Assembly (NCBI RefSeq): GCF_006965485.1
Contig: NZ_CP041360.1
Coordinates: 7,544,501-7,608,500 of the forward strand
Direction of reading: 5' to 3'
DNA: 64,000 bases
Source of the DNA: Spirosoma sp. KCTC 42546
GTDB lineage: Bacteria; Bacteroidota; Bacteroidia; Cytophagales; Spirosomataceae
Shown piece after piece: positions 52,701 to 62,708 of this stretch. Numbering within the stretch: position 1 is the first letter of the stretch; the number at the start of each line of letters is the position of its first letter. The notes under the pieces are model-generated. The model did no database searches, was not told where the DNA came from, and worked only from the letters and a program-made list of their open reading frames with translations. A program made the position numbers and the translations under genes.

Positions 52701-53939
52701 TTACTCAACAATCCAGCGGGACAGGTGATTATATCGCCCTTCCAGCACAATTTTGAAGAACCCTTTAGGAAAGGCCGACACATCAAGGGTTGCGGTCTCT
52801 GCTTTTACGGGAAACTCACCAAGCAATCTGTAGTCGTCGCGCTTGCCTTCTTCGAAGTGATTCGTGGTTGACATCCAGACTTTCACATTTCCTTCTGGTT
52901 CTACCGATTTCCAGTTCAGCGCAATCTTACTACCTTCTTTTTTAACGACCGGTTCTGTTATTGAGAGTTTGCCCGTTAACGGAACACCGTCGATTTCAAA
53001 AGCCTGTTCTTTCGGAATCGTCAGCTGTAAATGACGAGCCATAGTTGGCATAATATCGACAATGCCCGGAGTATTCTTTTTGAACTGGCTATTCAGATCT
53101 TTTGCATTTGTCACGATCCAGGTAGCGCGTTCGCGGTCTGACTGCCCGCCGTGATTTTTACCCGTGTCGGCACTGCGCCCGTGGTCGGTGGTGATGAACA
53201 GTTGCCAATCTTCACCGAATGTTTTCTGCCGGTATTGGATGGCTTTCCAGATTCTCCCCATCTGATCATCCATGATCTTGACGGCTTTATAAAATTGCTC
53301 ACTGTCGCCGTACTTATGGCCCATGTCGTCGGTGTATTCCAAATAGATCCACGACAAATCCGGGCTTTCATTGCGAATATATTGATCCGCTTCATCGACT
53401 ACTTTTTCATCAATCTGGTGAATATATTCCGACTCTTTATCGTGCTTATAAAGCAGCGTATCGTGTTCCAGACCATCGAAGGAATAATCAATTCGTAGGT
53501 ATCCCGTTTGCGGAAGGTCTTCGCCAACGAGCTTCGTACGGTTATCGAGCCAGGTTGAAAAAACTGCACTTTTTTTGGATGGATACTGGCTTTCGAAGAA
53601 GCGAAATATAGTCCAATACTGATAATTGGGAGCTTTTATGCTATTGTCCCAAACATTGTGCTTGTTTACCCAGGTACCAGTGAGCAGGCTGTTGTAGCCC
53701 ACCGCTGAAATGGTTGGCGTTTGGGAATACGTACTTTTTTGTCCGCCGACATAGGCTCGTGCATAGCTTCCTTCTTTGGCAATCGCTTTAAGATTGGGCG
53801 TGGGTTGCTTTTCAATCACATCCGCTGGAATCCCATCGACAATGACGAACAGGGCTTTTTTAGGCTTCGTTTGTCCCAAGCAATACAGTGGAATGGAGAG
53901 AACGCAACAAAAAAGTAGTAGAGCGAATGGGCGAGTCAT
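52701..53939 (-). CDS. Alkaline-phosphatase-superfamily hydrolase
   Basis: 412 residues with a signal peptide (about 1-22). The metal-binding landmarks of the phosphodiesterase/nucleotide pyrophosphatase branch are present: [11 protein letters not shown] at the N-terminus (first Asp), [11 protein letters not shown] with the Thr/Ser nucleophile region, TDDMGHKYG (Asp/His pair) and [18 protein letters not shown] (Asp-His plus His). It probably hydrolyses a phosphodiester or phosphomonoester in the periplasm. It lies in the same orientation downstream of the xylan cluster, separated from it by a CACAGAG repeat. Its link to that cluster is uncertain. Confidence 0.82.
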   Translation of the reverse strand: MTRPFALLLFCCVLSIPLYCLGQTKPKKALFVIVDGIPADVIEKQPTPNLKAIAKEGSYARAYVGGQKSTYSQTPTISAVGYNSLLTGTWVNKHNVWDNSIKAPNYQYWTIFRFFESQYPSKKSAVFSTWLDNRTKLVGEDLPQTGYLRIDYSFDGLEHDTLLYKHDKESEYIHQIDEKVVDEADQYIRNESPDLSWIYLEYTDDMGHKYGDSEQFYKAVKIMDDQMGRIWKAIQYRQKTFGEDWQLFITTDHGRSADTGKNHGGQSDRERATWIVTNAKDLNSQFKKNTPGIVDIMPTMARHLQLTIPKEQAFEIDGVPLTGKLSITEPVVKKEGSKIALNWKSVEPEGNVKVWMSTTNHFEEGKRDDYRLLGEFPVKAETATLDVSAFPKGFFKIVLEGRYNHLSRWIVE

Positions 53940-53957
53940 AGTGATATGTGATCAGCC

Positions 53958-54062
53958 AAATTTTTTGTCCACAGAGGCACAGAGAACACAGAGATTCAAC
54001 AACTAAAAATCAATATTCATACATACCTCTGTGTTCTCTGTGCCTCTGTGGACAAAAAATTT
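53958..54062. repeat. CACAGAG-family inverted repeat, copy 3
   Basis: 36-nt perfect arms: 53958-53993 and 54027-54062, containing TCCACAGAGGCACAGAGAAC, with a 33-nt loop. It is the longest of the three copies and lies between the GH10 and phosphatase genes. Confidence 0.9.
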
Positions 54063-54122
54063 AGAGCGAGAGCGAAAAACCCCCAAAGTAAGTGAAGTCT
54101 TGATGATGCCCGAAACAGCGGC

Positions 54123-55205
54123 TTAAAATTTCACAACTTCATAATATGCCTTTTTTGGTTTCAGATTGGCATCGAATAATAGCGGGTAGTTCTTCCGGCC
54201 TGCAACGGGATAGGTATCCAGCCAGGAGTGTTTATCCGATACGTTCCAAAACGTTACGCCTGTGATGGCCTTTTTCTTTTCCCGAAAAATCCGGAACACA
54301 TTTCGGTACTGTTCCATTTGCTTTTGCTCCATGTCGGGCGTGAACGCATCCGATTCATCAGGGCGTTTGGCTCGTCGGTCGCCCTGCTCCGCGGGATAGA
54401 CCGACACGTCCAACTCAGTTATTTGTACTTTTAATCCCAACGACGAAAATTTATCAATGGCAGTCTCTAAAGCTAACTCGCCCGGCTCATAGATTGACCA
54501 GTGCCCTTGCAGACCTACACCATGAATAGGCACTTTCGCATCGACTAATTTTTTTAGAAGCTGATAGATCCGGTCGCGCTTGCTGGGACGTTCGGTATTG
54601 TAGTCGTTATACACAAGCTGCGCGTTTGGGTCGGCTTCGTGGGCATACTCGAAGGCTTTGGCAATGAACTCATCCCCGCAGATTTGAGACCAGGGCGAAT
54701 CCCGCAGAAACTTCTGGGCATTATCGTCGATGGCTTCGTTGACCACATCCCACTGATAGATTTTGCCTTTGTAGCGCGTAACCACTTCCGTGATATGGTC
54801 TTTCAGTCGCTTCAGGAGAACCTCTTTCGATACCGGTTTACCCTCCGCATCGGTAAACAGCCATTTCGGGGTTTGTTGATGCCAGCACAGGTTATGCCCA
54901 CGTACTTTCAGCCCATGTTTTTTCGCAAAGTCGACAATGGCATCGGCGTCTTTCCAATTGTAGGTATTTTCCTCAGGGTGAATCGGCCCCATTTTCATCG
55001 CGTTTTCCGCTGTCAGGCTATTGAACTGCCGAAGGATCAACTCCGCTTCCGGACCAACCAGGTTGCGCGGCCCAACGGCGACGCCAATAGGGAAGAAGTT
55101 TTTATACGCGTCTTTGAGCGTTGGCTCTGCCAGTTGTGGTTTTAAGGCTGTGCCAAGCAGAAGCGTAGTGCCTAGAAGTGCGGAGTAGATGAAGCGTTGA
55201 GTCAT
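54123..55205 (-). CDS. Endo-1,4-beta-xylanase, GH10
   Basis: 360 residues with a signal peptide (about 1-22) and a single GH10 (beta/alpha)8 barrel. Active-site residues are clear: acid/base E157 in QWDVVNEAID and nucleophile E264 in VQITELDVSV. The conserved AENAMKMGPIHP and RGHNLCWHQQTP near the start also match GH10. It should cut the xylan backbone internally outside the inner membrane. It is the last xylan-cluster gene in transcription order. No carbohydrate-binding module is attached. Confidence 0.93.
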   Translation of the reverse strand: MTQRFIYSALLGTTLLLGTALKPQLAEPTLKDAYKNFFPIGVAVGPRNLVGPEAELILRQFNSLTAENAMKMGPIHPEENTYNWKDADAIVDFAKKHGLKVRGHNLCWHQQTPKWLFTDAEGKPVSKEVLLKRLKDHITEVVTRYKGKIYQWDVVNEAIDDNAQKFLRDSPWSQICGDEFIAKAFEYAHEADPNAQLVYNDYNTERPSKRDRIYQLLKKLVDAKVPIHGVGLQGHWSIYEPGELALETAIDKFSSLGLKVQITELDVSVYPAEQGDRRAKRPDESDAFTPDMEQKQMEQYRNVFRIFREKKKAITGVTFWNVSDKHSWLDTYPVAGRKNYPLLFDANLKPKKAYYEVVKF

Positions 55206-55216
55206 GATCGTAGGTT

Positions 55217-55333
55217 TGTGGTGTCAGTTTCTTAAAACTGACATCGAGCGGTTTCTCAAAACCGCGTGGTACAATTTGATTCAGATGGTTTTGAGAAACC
55301 GCACATGTCAGTTTTAAGAAACCGACACCACAC
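55217..55333. repeat. TGAG-loop hairpin repeat family, copy 2
   Basis: Arms about 55217-55264 and 55288-55333 are inverted copies. Each arm itself holds a GTCAGTTTCTTAAAACTGAC-type hairpin and a GGTTTCTCAAAACC-type hairpin. The ends share GTGGTGTC / GACACCAC with copy 1. It separates the xylanase and SDR genes. Confidence 0.85.
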
Positions 55334-55385
55334 AACAATCCAACTTTGTCCCTCTCCCGTTTTGGGTGAGGGGAAGTTAGCGTTT

Positions 55386-56189
55386 TTAAAACCCAATCGA
55401 ATTCCCCCCATCTACCGGCAGCGAAGCACCAGTGATGTATTTCGCGGCTTCGGAGGCCAGGAAAACGGCCGCCCAGCCAATGTCTTCGGGTTGACCAAAT
55501 TTCCCCATCGGTGTCCGGCGCATGGCACGGGCGAAGCGGTCGGGATCACCACCCATGGCGGTCTTGCTCATGGCTGTTTCAATAAAGCCCGGTGCAATGG
55601 CATTCACCCGAACACCGTTGCCGGAGAACTCCGACGCTAGCACTTTTACCATGCCTTCAACGCCCGATTTAGACGCGGCATAAGCGGCCACCCGGTCGAT
55701 ACCGTAATAGGCGGCCATCGACGAAATCATGATAATAGAACCCCGTTGACGGGCCATCATCCGCTTGGCACATTCCCGCGTCAGGCTAAAAACCGAATTC
55801 AGGTTTGTGTGTACGATTCGGTCAAAATCCTCATCGGTGACGTCCAATGCGGGCTTTTTCATGTTAACCCCGGCATTGTTCACCAGCGTATCGATTGGGC
55901 CATAGGTAGCTTCGATCCGTTCGACCAGATCATCTAGCAAAGCCCGATCTGTTACGTCATTGACCATATAATGCGCCCGTTCGCCCAACGATGCAACGGC
56001 CTCCTGAAGAGGTTGCTCCCGCCGACCGGTGATAACAACACTACCCCCAGCCTGCACCATACAACGGGCAATATCGAGACCGATACCGCTGCCTCCTCCT
56101 GTGATGAGCGCTAACTTACCTTCGAGCGAAAAAACGGAATAATTGGGCGACGACTGACCGTCGGGCTGGGTAGTTTGTACTTGTTCCAC
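55386..56189 (-). CDS. SDR-family oxidoreductase, possible D-mannonate oxidoreductase
   Basis: 267 residues. NAD(P)-binding T30-GGGSGIG, NNAG (104-107), catalytic S157 and Y170-xxx-K174 (YAASK) make a classical SDR. The start is GTG, sharing its G with the TAG stop of the alpha-glucuronidase gene, so expression is coupled. In the hexuronate pathway, fructuronate is reduced to mannonate by UxuB, and some organisms use an SDR for this. The neighbouring uxuA makes that role attractive. KduD-like activity is the alternative. Family certain, reaction inferred. Confidence 0.82.
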   Translation of the reverse strand: MEQVQTTQPDGQSSPNYSVFSLEGKLALITGGGSGIGLDIARCMVQAGGSVVITGRREQPLQEAVASLGERAHYMVNDVTDRALLDDLVERIEATYGPIDTLVNNAGVNMKKPALDVTDEDFDRIVHTNLNSVFSLTRECAKRMMARQRGSIIMISSMAAYYGIDRVAAYAASKSGVEGMVKVLASEFSGNGVRVNAIAPGFIETAMSKTAMGGDPDRFARAMRRTPMGKFGQPEDIGWAAVFLASEAAKYITGASLPVDGGNSIGF

Positions 56190-58303
56190 TAGCGTAATTT
56201 ATAAATTTCGGATAAGCGTTTAACATCGTCCAGCGTCCGTTCCGGTTTCGGGAAAGGGGCCGGAATGGGTTGTTTGGAATACGTCTGTAAATACAGCACC
56301 CAGGAATCGCGCCACCAGATGGCTTCCTTGTGCTGGGTAGCCAGACGACCCGTTACATCGGCAAAAATAGCTGGATCGACGGCGGGTTTGACCTGCGCCC
56401 ACTGCTGCTGCATCCAGCCAACCGAATCGGCACCAGTGTAGAAGCGGGTGCAGAGTTCATCCCAGAGCGTTCGGCCAGAGCTTAGTTTCTTTGTCCAGGG
56501 CACATGGTGAAACCAAAGCAGATACGGTAACGGGCAAGTTTCGGGGTTATTCCATTTCTGTTGTACTTCTGGCCGGTATTGTGCCAATGCATTGCTCCCC
56601 GTTGCTGTTCGATCAAAACCCAGCCCAATAGAATCGGCCCGATGGTAATAAATGGCAGTCCAGTCGGGACGAGGGCTTTTTTCCTGCCAGGGTTCGGGGG
56701 CAAAGTGCACGCCCGACCAGGGACGTGACAAACCGATGGGCGTGTTATAATCGACGTAAATCTCTCTTGATTTAAGCATCAAGTTCGTAATGGTCTTGAC
56801 CGCTTTTGGCTCGCTCGTGAGTGTCATTTTAACCCACTCGTTCGCAATGGCTTCTGACGATAAGGTGTGATCCCACGCCAGTCGCCCGTAGGCGTACCAG
56901 TTGGCTTGTGCCATCGGGTTACCGGTCCAGTTTCGGTCGGAGCCGGTGTTGGCTACGCCCGCAATGGCGGTCATGGCATAGTTATGAAGACTACCATCAA
57001 CAACACTGGCCACCGTTGCCCCACCGGATGGTGAGCCTTTCCCATGTACGTAGGTATCGGTATCCAGGCATTCTTTAAAAATCGGCGCTTCATACACCCA
57101 ATGCGTTGCAAAGCCCGTGTACTCTTGCGTAATCTGAAACTCCATCGACAGGGGCGTTTTGGGCATATTCCCGAACAGTGGCGAGAACGGCTCACGTGGC
57201 TGAAAATCAATAGGGCCGTTCTTCACCTGGACGATCACCTTCTTGTCGAATTTACCATCCAGTGGCGTAAACTCTTCGTGTGCGGCTTTGAATCGATCGG
57301 CCTTCGGGTCGGCTTTGTAGACGAAGGCGCGCCACATCACGATACCATCGTAAGGTGCGAGGGCGTCGGCCAGCATATTCGCTCCATCGGCATGGGTACG
57401 TCCATAATCCTGCGGCCCAGGTTCACCTTCGGAGTTGGCTTTGACCAGAAATCCACCGAAATCAGGAATGAGTTTGTAAATCTCTTTGGTTTTGTCGGCC
57501 CACCATTTCCGCACCTCGGGATCGAGCGGATCGGCGGTTTTTAGGCCGCCAATGACTTTAGGAGCGGGGAAATAAACTGACAGGTAAATTCGAATACCGT
57601 AAGGCCGAAAGACGTTAGCCAAGGCAGCAACCTTTTCTAAATACTCAGCGGTTAGAAAGCGGGCACTCGCGTTAACGTTATTGACAACGGTACCGTTGAT
57701 GCCCAGCGAGGCATTGGCACGGGCGTAATCGCGGTAACGCGGGTCAACCGTTGCAGGCAACTCGTACCATTTCCAGAGCGATTCGCCGGCATACCCACGT
57801 TCGATGGTTCCGTTGGTATTGTCCCAGTGATTGAGCAGACGATACTGGACTTTGGGGATATTGATTAAAGGCAGGCTTGTTAATGACCGGCCCGTCTGTA
57901 TATATCTCAGCAAGGCAAACGTTCCATAAAGTACTCCTACTCCTTTGTTCGCCAGTATATAGATATTATCACTATTCGACATCGCATAACCATCATCTTT
58001 ATAATTAATATGGTTACTAAAGTCTTTATGTTCATTTAGATAAACCCCACCTTTTCGCTTGCCAAGATCGGTAATGATCGGCACTGACTTACCTAGTAGT
58101 CCCTGTAACCCGAGTTGTAATTCCTGAGCTGCATTCATCAAGATCGGACTTTGATTACTGACGGCAATAAACTGGAATGAACGGGCATACTCTTCTCGTT
58201 TGGCTACGTCTTTAATCAAGTCGTATTTCAGCCAAAGGCGATAACCATCGTCGCCGTAGGAAAGTGTGCTAATGAGTAGCAGGCAACATATCAATCGTTT
58301 CAT
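56189..58303 (-). CDS. aguA: Alpha-glucuronidase, GH67
   Basis: 704 residues from ATG 58303, with a signal peptide. GH67 pattern: an N-terminal alpha/beta domain (residues about 20-150), then LNHWDNTNGTIERGYAGESLWKW, NASLGINGTVVNNVNAS, GFLVKANSEGEPGPQDYGRTHADGANML and VMWRAFVYK, all typical of the family. It releases 4-O-methylglucuronic acid from the ends of xylo-oligosaccharides. The frame opens 10 codons earlier, but those lie in the repeat at 58317-58434. Catalytic acids (a Glu in NSEGEP and an Asp/Glu pair further on) are in the expected area. Confidence 0.93.
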   Translation of the reverse strand: MKRLICCLLLISTLSYGDDGYRLWLKYDLIKDVAKREEYARSFQFIAVSNQSPILMNAAQELQLGLQGLLGKSVPIITDLGKRKGGVYLNEHKDFSNHINYKDDGYAMSNSDNIYILANKGVGVLYGTFALLRYIQTGRSLTSLPLINIPKVQYRLLNHWDNTNGTIERGYAGESLWKWYELPATVDPRYRDYARANASLGINGTVVNNVNASARFLTAEYLEKVAALANVFRPYGIRIYLSVYFPAPKVIGGLKTADPLDPEVRKWWADKTKEIYKLIPDFGGFLVKANSEGEPGPQDYGRTHADGANMLADALAPYDGIVMWRAFVYKADPKADRFKAAHEEFTPLDGKFDKKVIVQVKNGPIDFQPREPFSPLFGNMPKTPLSMEFQITQEYTGFATHWVYEAPIFKECLDTDTYVHGKGSPSGGATVASVVDGSLHNYAMTAIAGVANTGSDRNWTGNPMAQANWYAYGRLAWDHTLSSEAIANEWVKMTLTSEPKAVKTITNLMLKSREIYVDYNTPIGLSRPWSGVHFAPEPWQEKSPRPDWTAIYYHRADSIGLGFDRTATGSNALAQYRPEVQQKWNNPETCPLPYLLWFHHVPWTKKLSSGRTLWDELCTRFYTGADSVGWMQQQWAQVKPAVDPAIFADVTGRLATQHKEAIWWRDSWVLYLQTYSKQPIPAPFPKPERTLDDVKRLSEIYKLR

Positions 58304-58316
58304 TTTTTCTGATTTT

Positions 58317-58434
58317 CTGGCGCGGGTATTCACCCGTGTCTTTCCATTTCGTCAGCATTTGCTGACGCTTAACTTGATAGCATGCCAGTGAATACTGGCG
58401 CTCATGAAAAGGCACGAGTAAATACTCGCGCCAG
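58317..58434. repeat. Repeat of four small hairpins
   Basis: Outer arms 58317-58338 and 58413-58434 (CTGGCGCGGGTATTCACCC / GAGTAAATACTCGCGCCAG) pair imperfectly. Four small stems are visible: GGGTATTCACCC, GTCAGCATTTGCTGAC (58351-58366), GCCAGTGAATACTGGC (58384-58399) and GAGTAAATACTC. It lies between the GH67 and uxuA genes. Confidence 0.8.
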
Positions 58435-58445
58435 TTTCAAAACCT

Positions 58446-59645
58446 TTACAAACTCCGTTCAATGCCCATTTCCAGACCTCGTAACTCTGCCAAACCCCGC
58501 AATCGGCCGATGGCTGAATAACCGGGGTACGTCTTTTTATGCAGATCGTCGAGCATCTGGTGACCGTGATCAGGGCGCATGGGAATCGTGGTTACACCAA
58601 CACCCGCTGTTGAGCGTCGCTTCTGCTCCAGCACAATTTCCTTCACAACCGCATACATATCCACATCGCCTGCCAGATGGTCGGCTTCGTGGAAGTTCCG
58701 TGGGTCTACTTCACGTTTGGTGGTTCGCAGATGAATGAAGTGAATACGTTCACCGAAGCGACGGATCATGCCGGGCAGATCGTTATCAGGCCGGATACCT
58801 AAGGAACCCGTACAAAAGGTAATACCGTTGGCCGTTACATCACTGGCCGCCATTAGTTGCGCTAAGTCGGACTCGGTGCTAACGACACGGGGAAGACCCA
58901 ACAATGGGCGTGGCGGATCATCGGGGTGAATACACAAATTGACGCCTACTTCCTGCGCAACGGGGGCAACTTGTTGAATAAAATAATACAGATTCGTCCG
59001 AAGTTCAGCATCGCCAATAGTGGCGTATTCGTTTAATAAACCCTGAAACGTATCAAGTGTAAAGGCTTCTTCTGAACCGGGCAAACCCAGTAGAACGATG
59101 TTCGACAATTCGGTTATCTGGTCGTCTGTCATTCGGCTGAATTTCTGGTGGGCCGATTCAATGATTTCGGGCTCGTAATCGATTTCCGCACCGGGGCGTT
59201 TGAGGATGCACAAATCGAATACCGCGAAGTCTTCCCAAACGAACCGGAGCGCCCGCGACCCATCGGGCATTTCGTAATTCAGGTTCGTACGTGACCAGTC
59301 CAGCACCGGCATGAAATTATAGCAAACCGTGTTGATGCCACAGGCGGCCAGATTCCGAATCGACTGTTTGTAGTTTTCAATATAACCTTCTCTCGATGGC
59401 CGACCTTTTTTAATATCTTCGTGCACAGGCAGGCTTTCGACTACGGCCCAGTGCAAGGGCACATAGCGTTGATTGACCGATTCAACCAGTTGTTTGCGCT
59501 CGTTAATGGCCTCGACCGTCCACAGGTCACCCACCGGAATCTGATGCAGCGCCGTAACAACACCCGTGCAACCCGCCTGCCGAATATCCATCAGCGAAAC
59601 CGGATCATTCGGCCCGAACCAGCGCATGGTTTGTAACATTCCCAT
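58446..59645 (-). CDS. uxuA: D-mannonate dehydratase
   Basis: 399 residues, the normal UxuA size. It begins with [31 protein letters not shown] and continues through NYEMPDGS, the metal-binding stretches [17 protein letters not shown] and HLRTTKR, and the terminal MRPDHGHQ, all as in UxuA. It dehydrates D-mannonate to 2-keto-3-deoxygluconate in the cytoplasm, with Fe/Mn. Together with the GH67 and transporter genes it identifies this cluster as glucuronate catabolism. Confidence 0.95.
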   Translation of the reverse strand: MGMLQTMRWFGPNDPVSLMDIRQAGCTGVVTALHQIPVGDLWTVEAINERKQLVESVNQRYVPLHWAVVESLPVHEDIKKGRPSREGYIENYKQSIRNLAACGINTVCYNFMPVLDWSRTNLNYEMPDGSRALRFVWEDFAVFDLCILKRPGAEIDYEPEIIESAHQKFSRMTDDQITELSNIVLLGLPGSEEAFTLDTFQGLLNEYATIGDAELRTNLYYFIQQVAPVAQEVGVNLCIHPDDPPRPLLGLPRVVSTESDLAQLMAASDVTANGITFCTGSLGIRPDNDLPGMIRRFGERIHFIHLRTTKREVDPRNFHEADHLAGDVDMYAVVKEIVLEQKRRSTAGVGVTTIPMRPDHGHQMLDDLHKKTYPGYSAIGRLRGLAELRGLEMGIERSL

Positions 59646-59665
59646 AATTCATATCCCTGAATTAG

Positions 59666-59757
59666 TTTTTGTCATGCTGACGAAGGAAGCATCTCAATTT
59701 ACCATGATATACTTGTATGGAAAACTTAAGATGCTTCCTTCGTCAGCATGACAAAAA
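59666..59757. repeat. TTTTTGTCAT-family inverted repeat, copy 2
   Basis: 29-nt perfect arms (59666-59694 and 59729-59757), containing TTTTTGTCATGCTGACGAAG, around a 34-nt loop. Such TTTTTGTCAT repeats are, as far as I know, common in Bacteroidota genomes. Confidence 0.88.
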
Positions 59758-59765
59758 CAGAATTG

Positions 59766-61205
59766 CTATTTTTTTAACTTAAATTGTCTATTTGCAAACT
59801 CCAGAAACACAGGCCAGTCGAGCGAATCGACGTGACCACCTTCGTGGTTTCGGAAAGCTAATTCGCCATGTATCAGGGAGACATCGGGCGCGGGCATTTC
59901 GGTTGTACCCACGCCTTTTTTGCCGAGTAATTCATAAACCGGGCTGGCTCCCACACAGGCCATAAATTCGCCTTTGGGATCGGCCCAACTATCTTTTGTA
60001 CCGCCTGTGATGAATAGGGGTCGGGGAGCAATGAGCGCCATCAACTCGTGCGCATCGACCGGCATGGCGGCCCAGTTTCCACCATATTTCAGGAAATTAC
60101 CTGCCATCCAGTGGTATTCGCCCGGACCCGCTACGTTGTCGATCGTTTCGCCCCAGCTTCGTTTTTCCAGCGAAGCACCCAATGAGCCTGAGCAACTCGC
60201 AAAAACAATGGCCCAACGCGGGTCCAGGGCTCCGGTCAGCAAGGCGGTTTTACCCCAGCGCGAATGCCCCTGCACTCCAATCTGTTTGGCATTGATCGTG
60301 TTGTCTTTCTCAAAATGATCGAGGACACGACTGAGCCCCCAGCTCCAGGCAGCCAATACACCCCATTCGTCGGGAGTGCGGTCTTTGCCCCCGTTCATCA
60401 GGCCAATAATTCCTTCATGCAAACCCGCTCCATTGTCTGCCTGAATGGCCCCGGTGTTTACCGTTGCCACCGCCCAGCCTGCATCAATCAGTTTTTCGAT
60501 GTTTGCCATAGGTTGCGGAAATGAACCCCAGACAATGACCATCATCGGAATTTTGCCCGATGCATTGACCGGGCGGTAATACGTAACAGGGATGCTGGGG
60601 GTTACTGATGGATACCGGGAATTATCAATGCTGCCCAACATGTTTTTGCGAAGCGCTTTCCCACTGAGTACAGTGCTATCGATTCCCGAAGGCGCAAACG
60701 TTACCTTGGGTGTATTCGTCGGCGTTTTTCCGTAAATCTCGGTTAGGTACTCGTTCAGGATTTCGGGGCGACGCTGCTTCCACCAGGTGTTGGCGTCTTT
60801 TACCGGTTTGCCATTTTTCAGTTTTAGCGGATCAGGAAGGGTATAGTCATTCGCTTTAGACTCTTCATAATTCGTCCAATTGCCCCAACCCGACCGAACG
60901 TGCGTGTTTCCTGCTTCGTCGTACCAGTTCGTTGAACCTTCTTTGGGCTTAACGTGCGATGGGCGTTTAGGATCGTCGGCAGGCGGAGGTAATGCTGGCA
61001 GTTTCAGATTGAGCTTATCCATCATCGTCTGCCAATCGGCCTGACTGGCCACCCGCACGTTATTCATGTACGCAGTCCGTTCTTCCGGCGACATTTTCTG
61101 GAAATTGGGTGCCTGGGCATTGGTGTTGCGGCTATGCAAACCAACAAGCACGCATACCCAACCGATGAATCGACAAAACGGGAACAAGTAGGTGTTGTTT
61201 TTCAT
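59766..61205 (-). CDS. Glucuronoyl (4-O-methyl-glucuronoyl) esterase, CE15-like
   Basis: 479 residues from ATG 61205, with a signal peptide (about 1-30). The alpha/beta hydrolase part has the CE15 nucleophile motif G313-H-S315-R-W-G-K and later the catalytic His in FRNHEGGHVDS. The FASCSGSLGASLEKR stretch holds the Glu/Ser region of the active site. CE15 enzymes cleave the ester between lignin alcohols and glucuronic acid of xylan. The neighbours support this strongly. A longer frame to 61259 is not preferred. Confidence 0.87.
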   Translation of the reverse strand: MKNNTYLFPFCRFIGWVCVLVGLHSRNTNAQAPNFQKMSPEERTAYMNNVRVASQADWQTMMDKLNLKLPALPPPADDPKRPSHVKPKEGSTNWYDEAGNTHVRSGWGNWTNYEESKANDYTLPDPLKLKNGKPVKDANTWWKQRRPEILNEYLTEIYGKTPTNTPKVTFAPSGIDSTVLSGKALRKNMLGSIDNSRYPSVTPSIPVTYYRPVNASGKIPMMVIVWGSFPQPMANIEKLIDAGWAVATVNTGAIQADNGAGLHEGIIGLMNGGKDRTPDEWGVLAAWSWGLSRVLDHFEKDNTINAKQIGVQGHSRWGKTALLTGALDPRWAIVFASCSGSLGASLEKRSWGETIDNVAGPGEYHWMAGNFLKYGGNWAAMPVDAHELMALIAPRPLFITGGTKDSWADPKGEFMACVGASPVYELLGKKGVGTTEMPAPDVSLIHGELAFRNHEGGHVDSLDWPVFLEFANRQFKLKK

Positions 61206-61258
61206 AGCTAATGATCTGAGCGATGGCGCGAACGAAGACGATCGCGTCATCAGACACA

Positions 61259-61280
61259 AGTCAGGTTTAAGAACCTGACT
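61259..61280. repeat. Small AGTCAGGTT hairpin over gene end
   Basis: AGTCAGGTT-TAAG-AACCTGACT is a perfect hairpin; the stop codon and last two codons of the MFS transporter lie within it. The same GTCAGGTT words occur in the copy at 62709-62815. Confidence 0.75.
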
Positions 61281-62595
61281 TCACTAAAGAAGCACGACTG
61301 AAAACGAAAATATAGAGCATGGCCCAGGCGACTAAATAGGCCAAACCAGCGATATAAAAAATGATGTAGTACCCTTCCGACAAGCTTCCCAAGGCTTTGT
61401 AGTGATCCAGAATACGCCCGACGAGCAACGGAAAAACGGCACCGCCCAGGGTCCCGGCCATCGTTCCTAAACCAACTACCCGGCTCAATACCTGCTTCGG
61501 AAACTGATCGGCAGCGACGGTAAAAATATTGGCCGACCACGCCTGGTGAGCCGCCACGGCCAACGATAAAATGGCAATTACCGGCCACATGCTGTCCATT
61601 TGGCTAATAGCCATAACTGGTGTAATACAGATCGCGAATAAAGCCATCGCCCACTGACGAGCCCGCGTTGGGTGCCAGCCTTTCTGGATTAACGTAGATG
61701 ATAACCAGCCACCGCCAACGCTACCAATCGTAGCCGCCAGATAAATGACGATCAGTGGAGCCCCTAATTTTTTCAAATCCAGGTGATAGATGTTCGATAA
61801 GTAAGATGGCAACCAGAACAAGAAAAACCACCAGATGGGGTCCGTTAGGAGTTTTCCACTCATGAATCCCCAAATAGCGCGATTGGCGAAGATTGGGTAG
61901 CGCGTTGGCGTCGTATCGGCAAGAAGATCAGTAGCAGCGGCATCGCCAGCCACGGAGGGTTCAACGGCTTGCTCTCCGGTAATATGAGCCAGTTCTGACG
62001 CGCTCACCCGCTTGTGTCGAGCGGGCACTTCATAGTAAAACCACCAGGCAATGATCCAGACAAATCCCAGTGCACCGGTTGCAATAAAGGCCATTTGCCA
62101 ACCCGCAACCAGGGCAATCCAGGGAACAATAGCAGGGGCAACTACGGCACCAATATTGGCTCCTGAATTAAATATGCCAACCGCCAGCGCCCGCTCTTTC
62201 TGTGGAAACCATTCGGCCACGGTTTTGATGGAAGCCGGGAAGTTACCTGCTTCGCCAATACCTAACAGTGCACGAGCAACCATAAACCCAGCCGTACCAC
62301 CTGCCAAGGCATGACCCATTGCGGCAAAGCTCCAGACCAGAATAGCCCCGATGTAGCCAATTTTAGTACCAATCCGGTCGATGATGTACCCGGCCAATAG
62401 CGTACTGGCTCCGTAGAAAAAAGTGAAGACGGTTACGATATTGCCATAATCGGATTCGGTCCAGCTAAACTCTTTTTCCAGGATTGGCTTCAACAGACTG
62501 ATCACCTGCCGGTCGAGGTAGTTGATGGTTGTTGCGAAAAAGAGAAGACCGACAATTATCCAGCGATAATTGCTTGAACTTGGCGCGCCACCCAT
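61267..62595 (-). CDS. MFS transporter, hexuronate (ExuT-like)
   Basis: 442 residues from ATG 62595 (MGGAPSSSNYRWIIVGLLFF); a TTG at 62640 would add 15 residues. Twelve hydrophobic segments in two halves. ATTINYLDRQVISLLKPILE in the first part and GIGEAGNFPASIKTVAEWFP are characteristic of the anion:cation symporter group that includes hexuronate carrier ExuT. The transport of glucuronate into the cytoplasm is inferred from the family and from adjacent GH67, CE15 and UxuA genes. The last residues are encoded by a repeat hairpin. Confidence 0.85.
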   Translation of the reverse strand: MGGAPSSSNYRWIIVGLLFFATTINYLDRQVISLLKPILEKEFSWTESDYGNIVTVFTFFYGASTLLAGYIIDRIGTKIGYIGAILVWSFAAMGHALAGGTAGFMVARALLGIGEAGNFPASIKTVAEWFPQKERALAVGIFNSGANIGAVVAPAIVPWIALVAGWQMAFIATGALGFVWIIAWWFYYEVPARHKRVSASELAHITGEQAVEPSVAGDAAATDLLADTTPTRYPIFANRAIWGFMSGKLLTDPIWWFFLFWLPSYLSNIYHLDLKKLGAPLIVIYLAATIGSVGGGWLSSTLIQKGWHPTRARQWAMALFAICITPVMAISQMDSMWPVIAILSLAVAAHQAWSANIFTVAADQFPKQVLSRVVGLGTMAGTLGGAVFPLLVGRILDHYKALGSLSEGYYIIFYIAGLAYLVAWAMLYIFVFSRASLVKSGS

Positions 62596-62708
62596 TGAAC
62601 TCGGGAGCACAGCAGATACAGGAGTAGGTTTGGTTGTCAATGGAAAATTTGATCAATGAGTTTCAGTAAAAAACATTCATCCTGGTTAGATACTGAAGTT
62701 GTTTGAAA

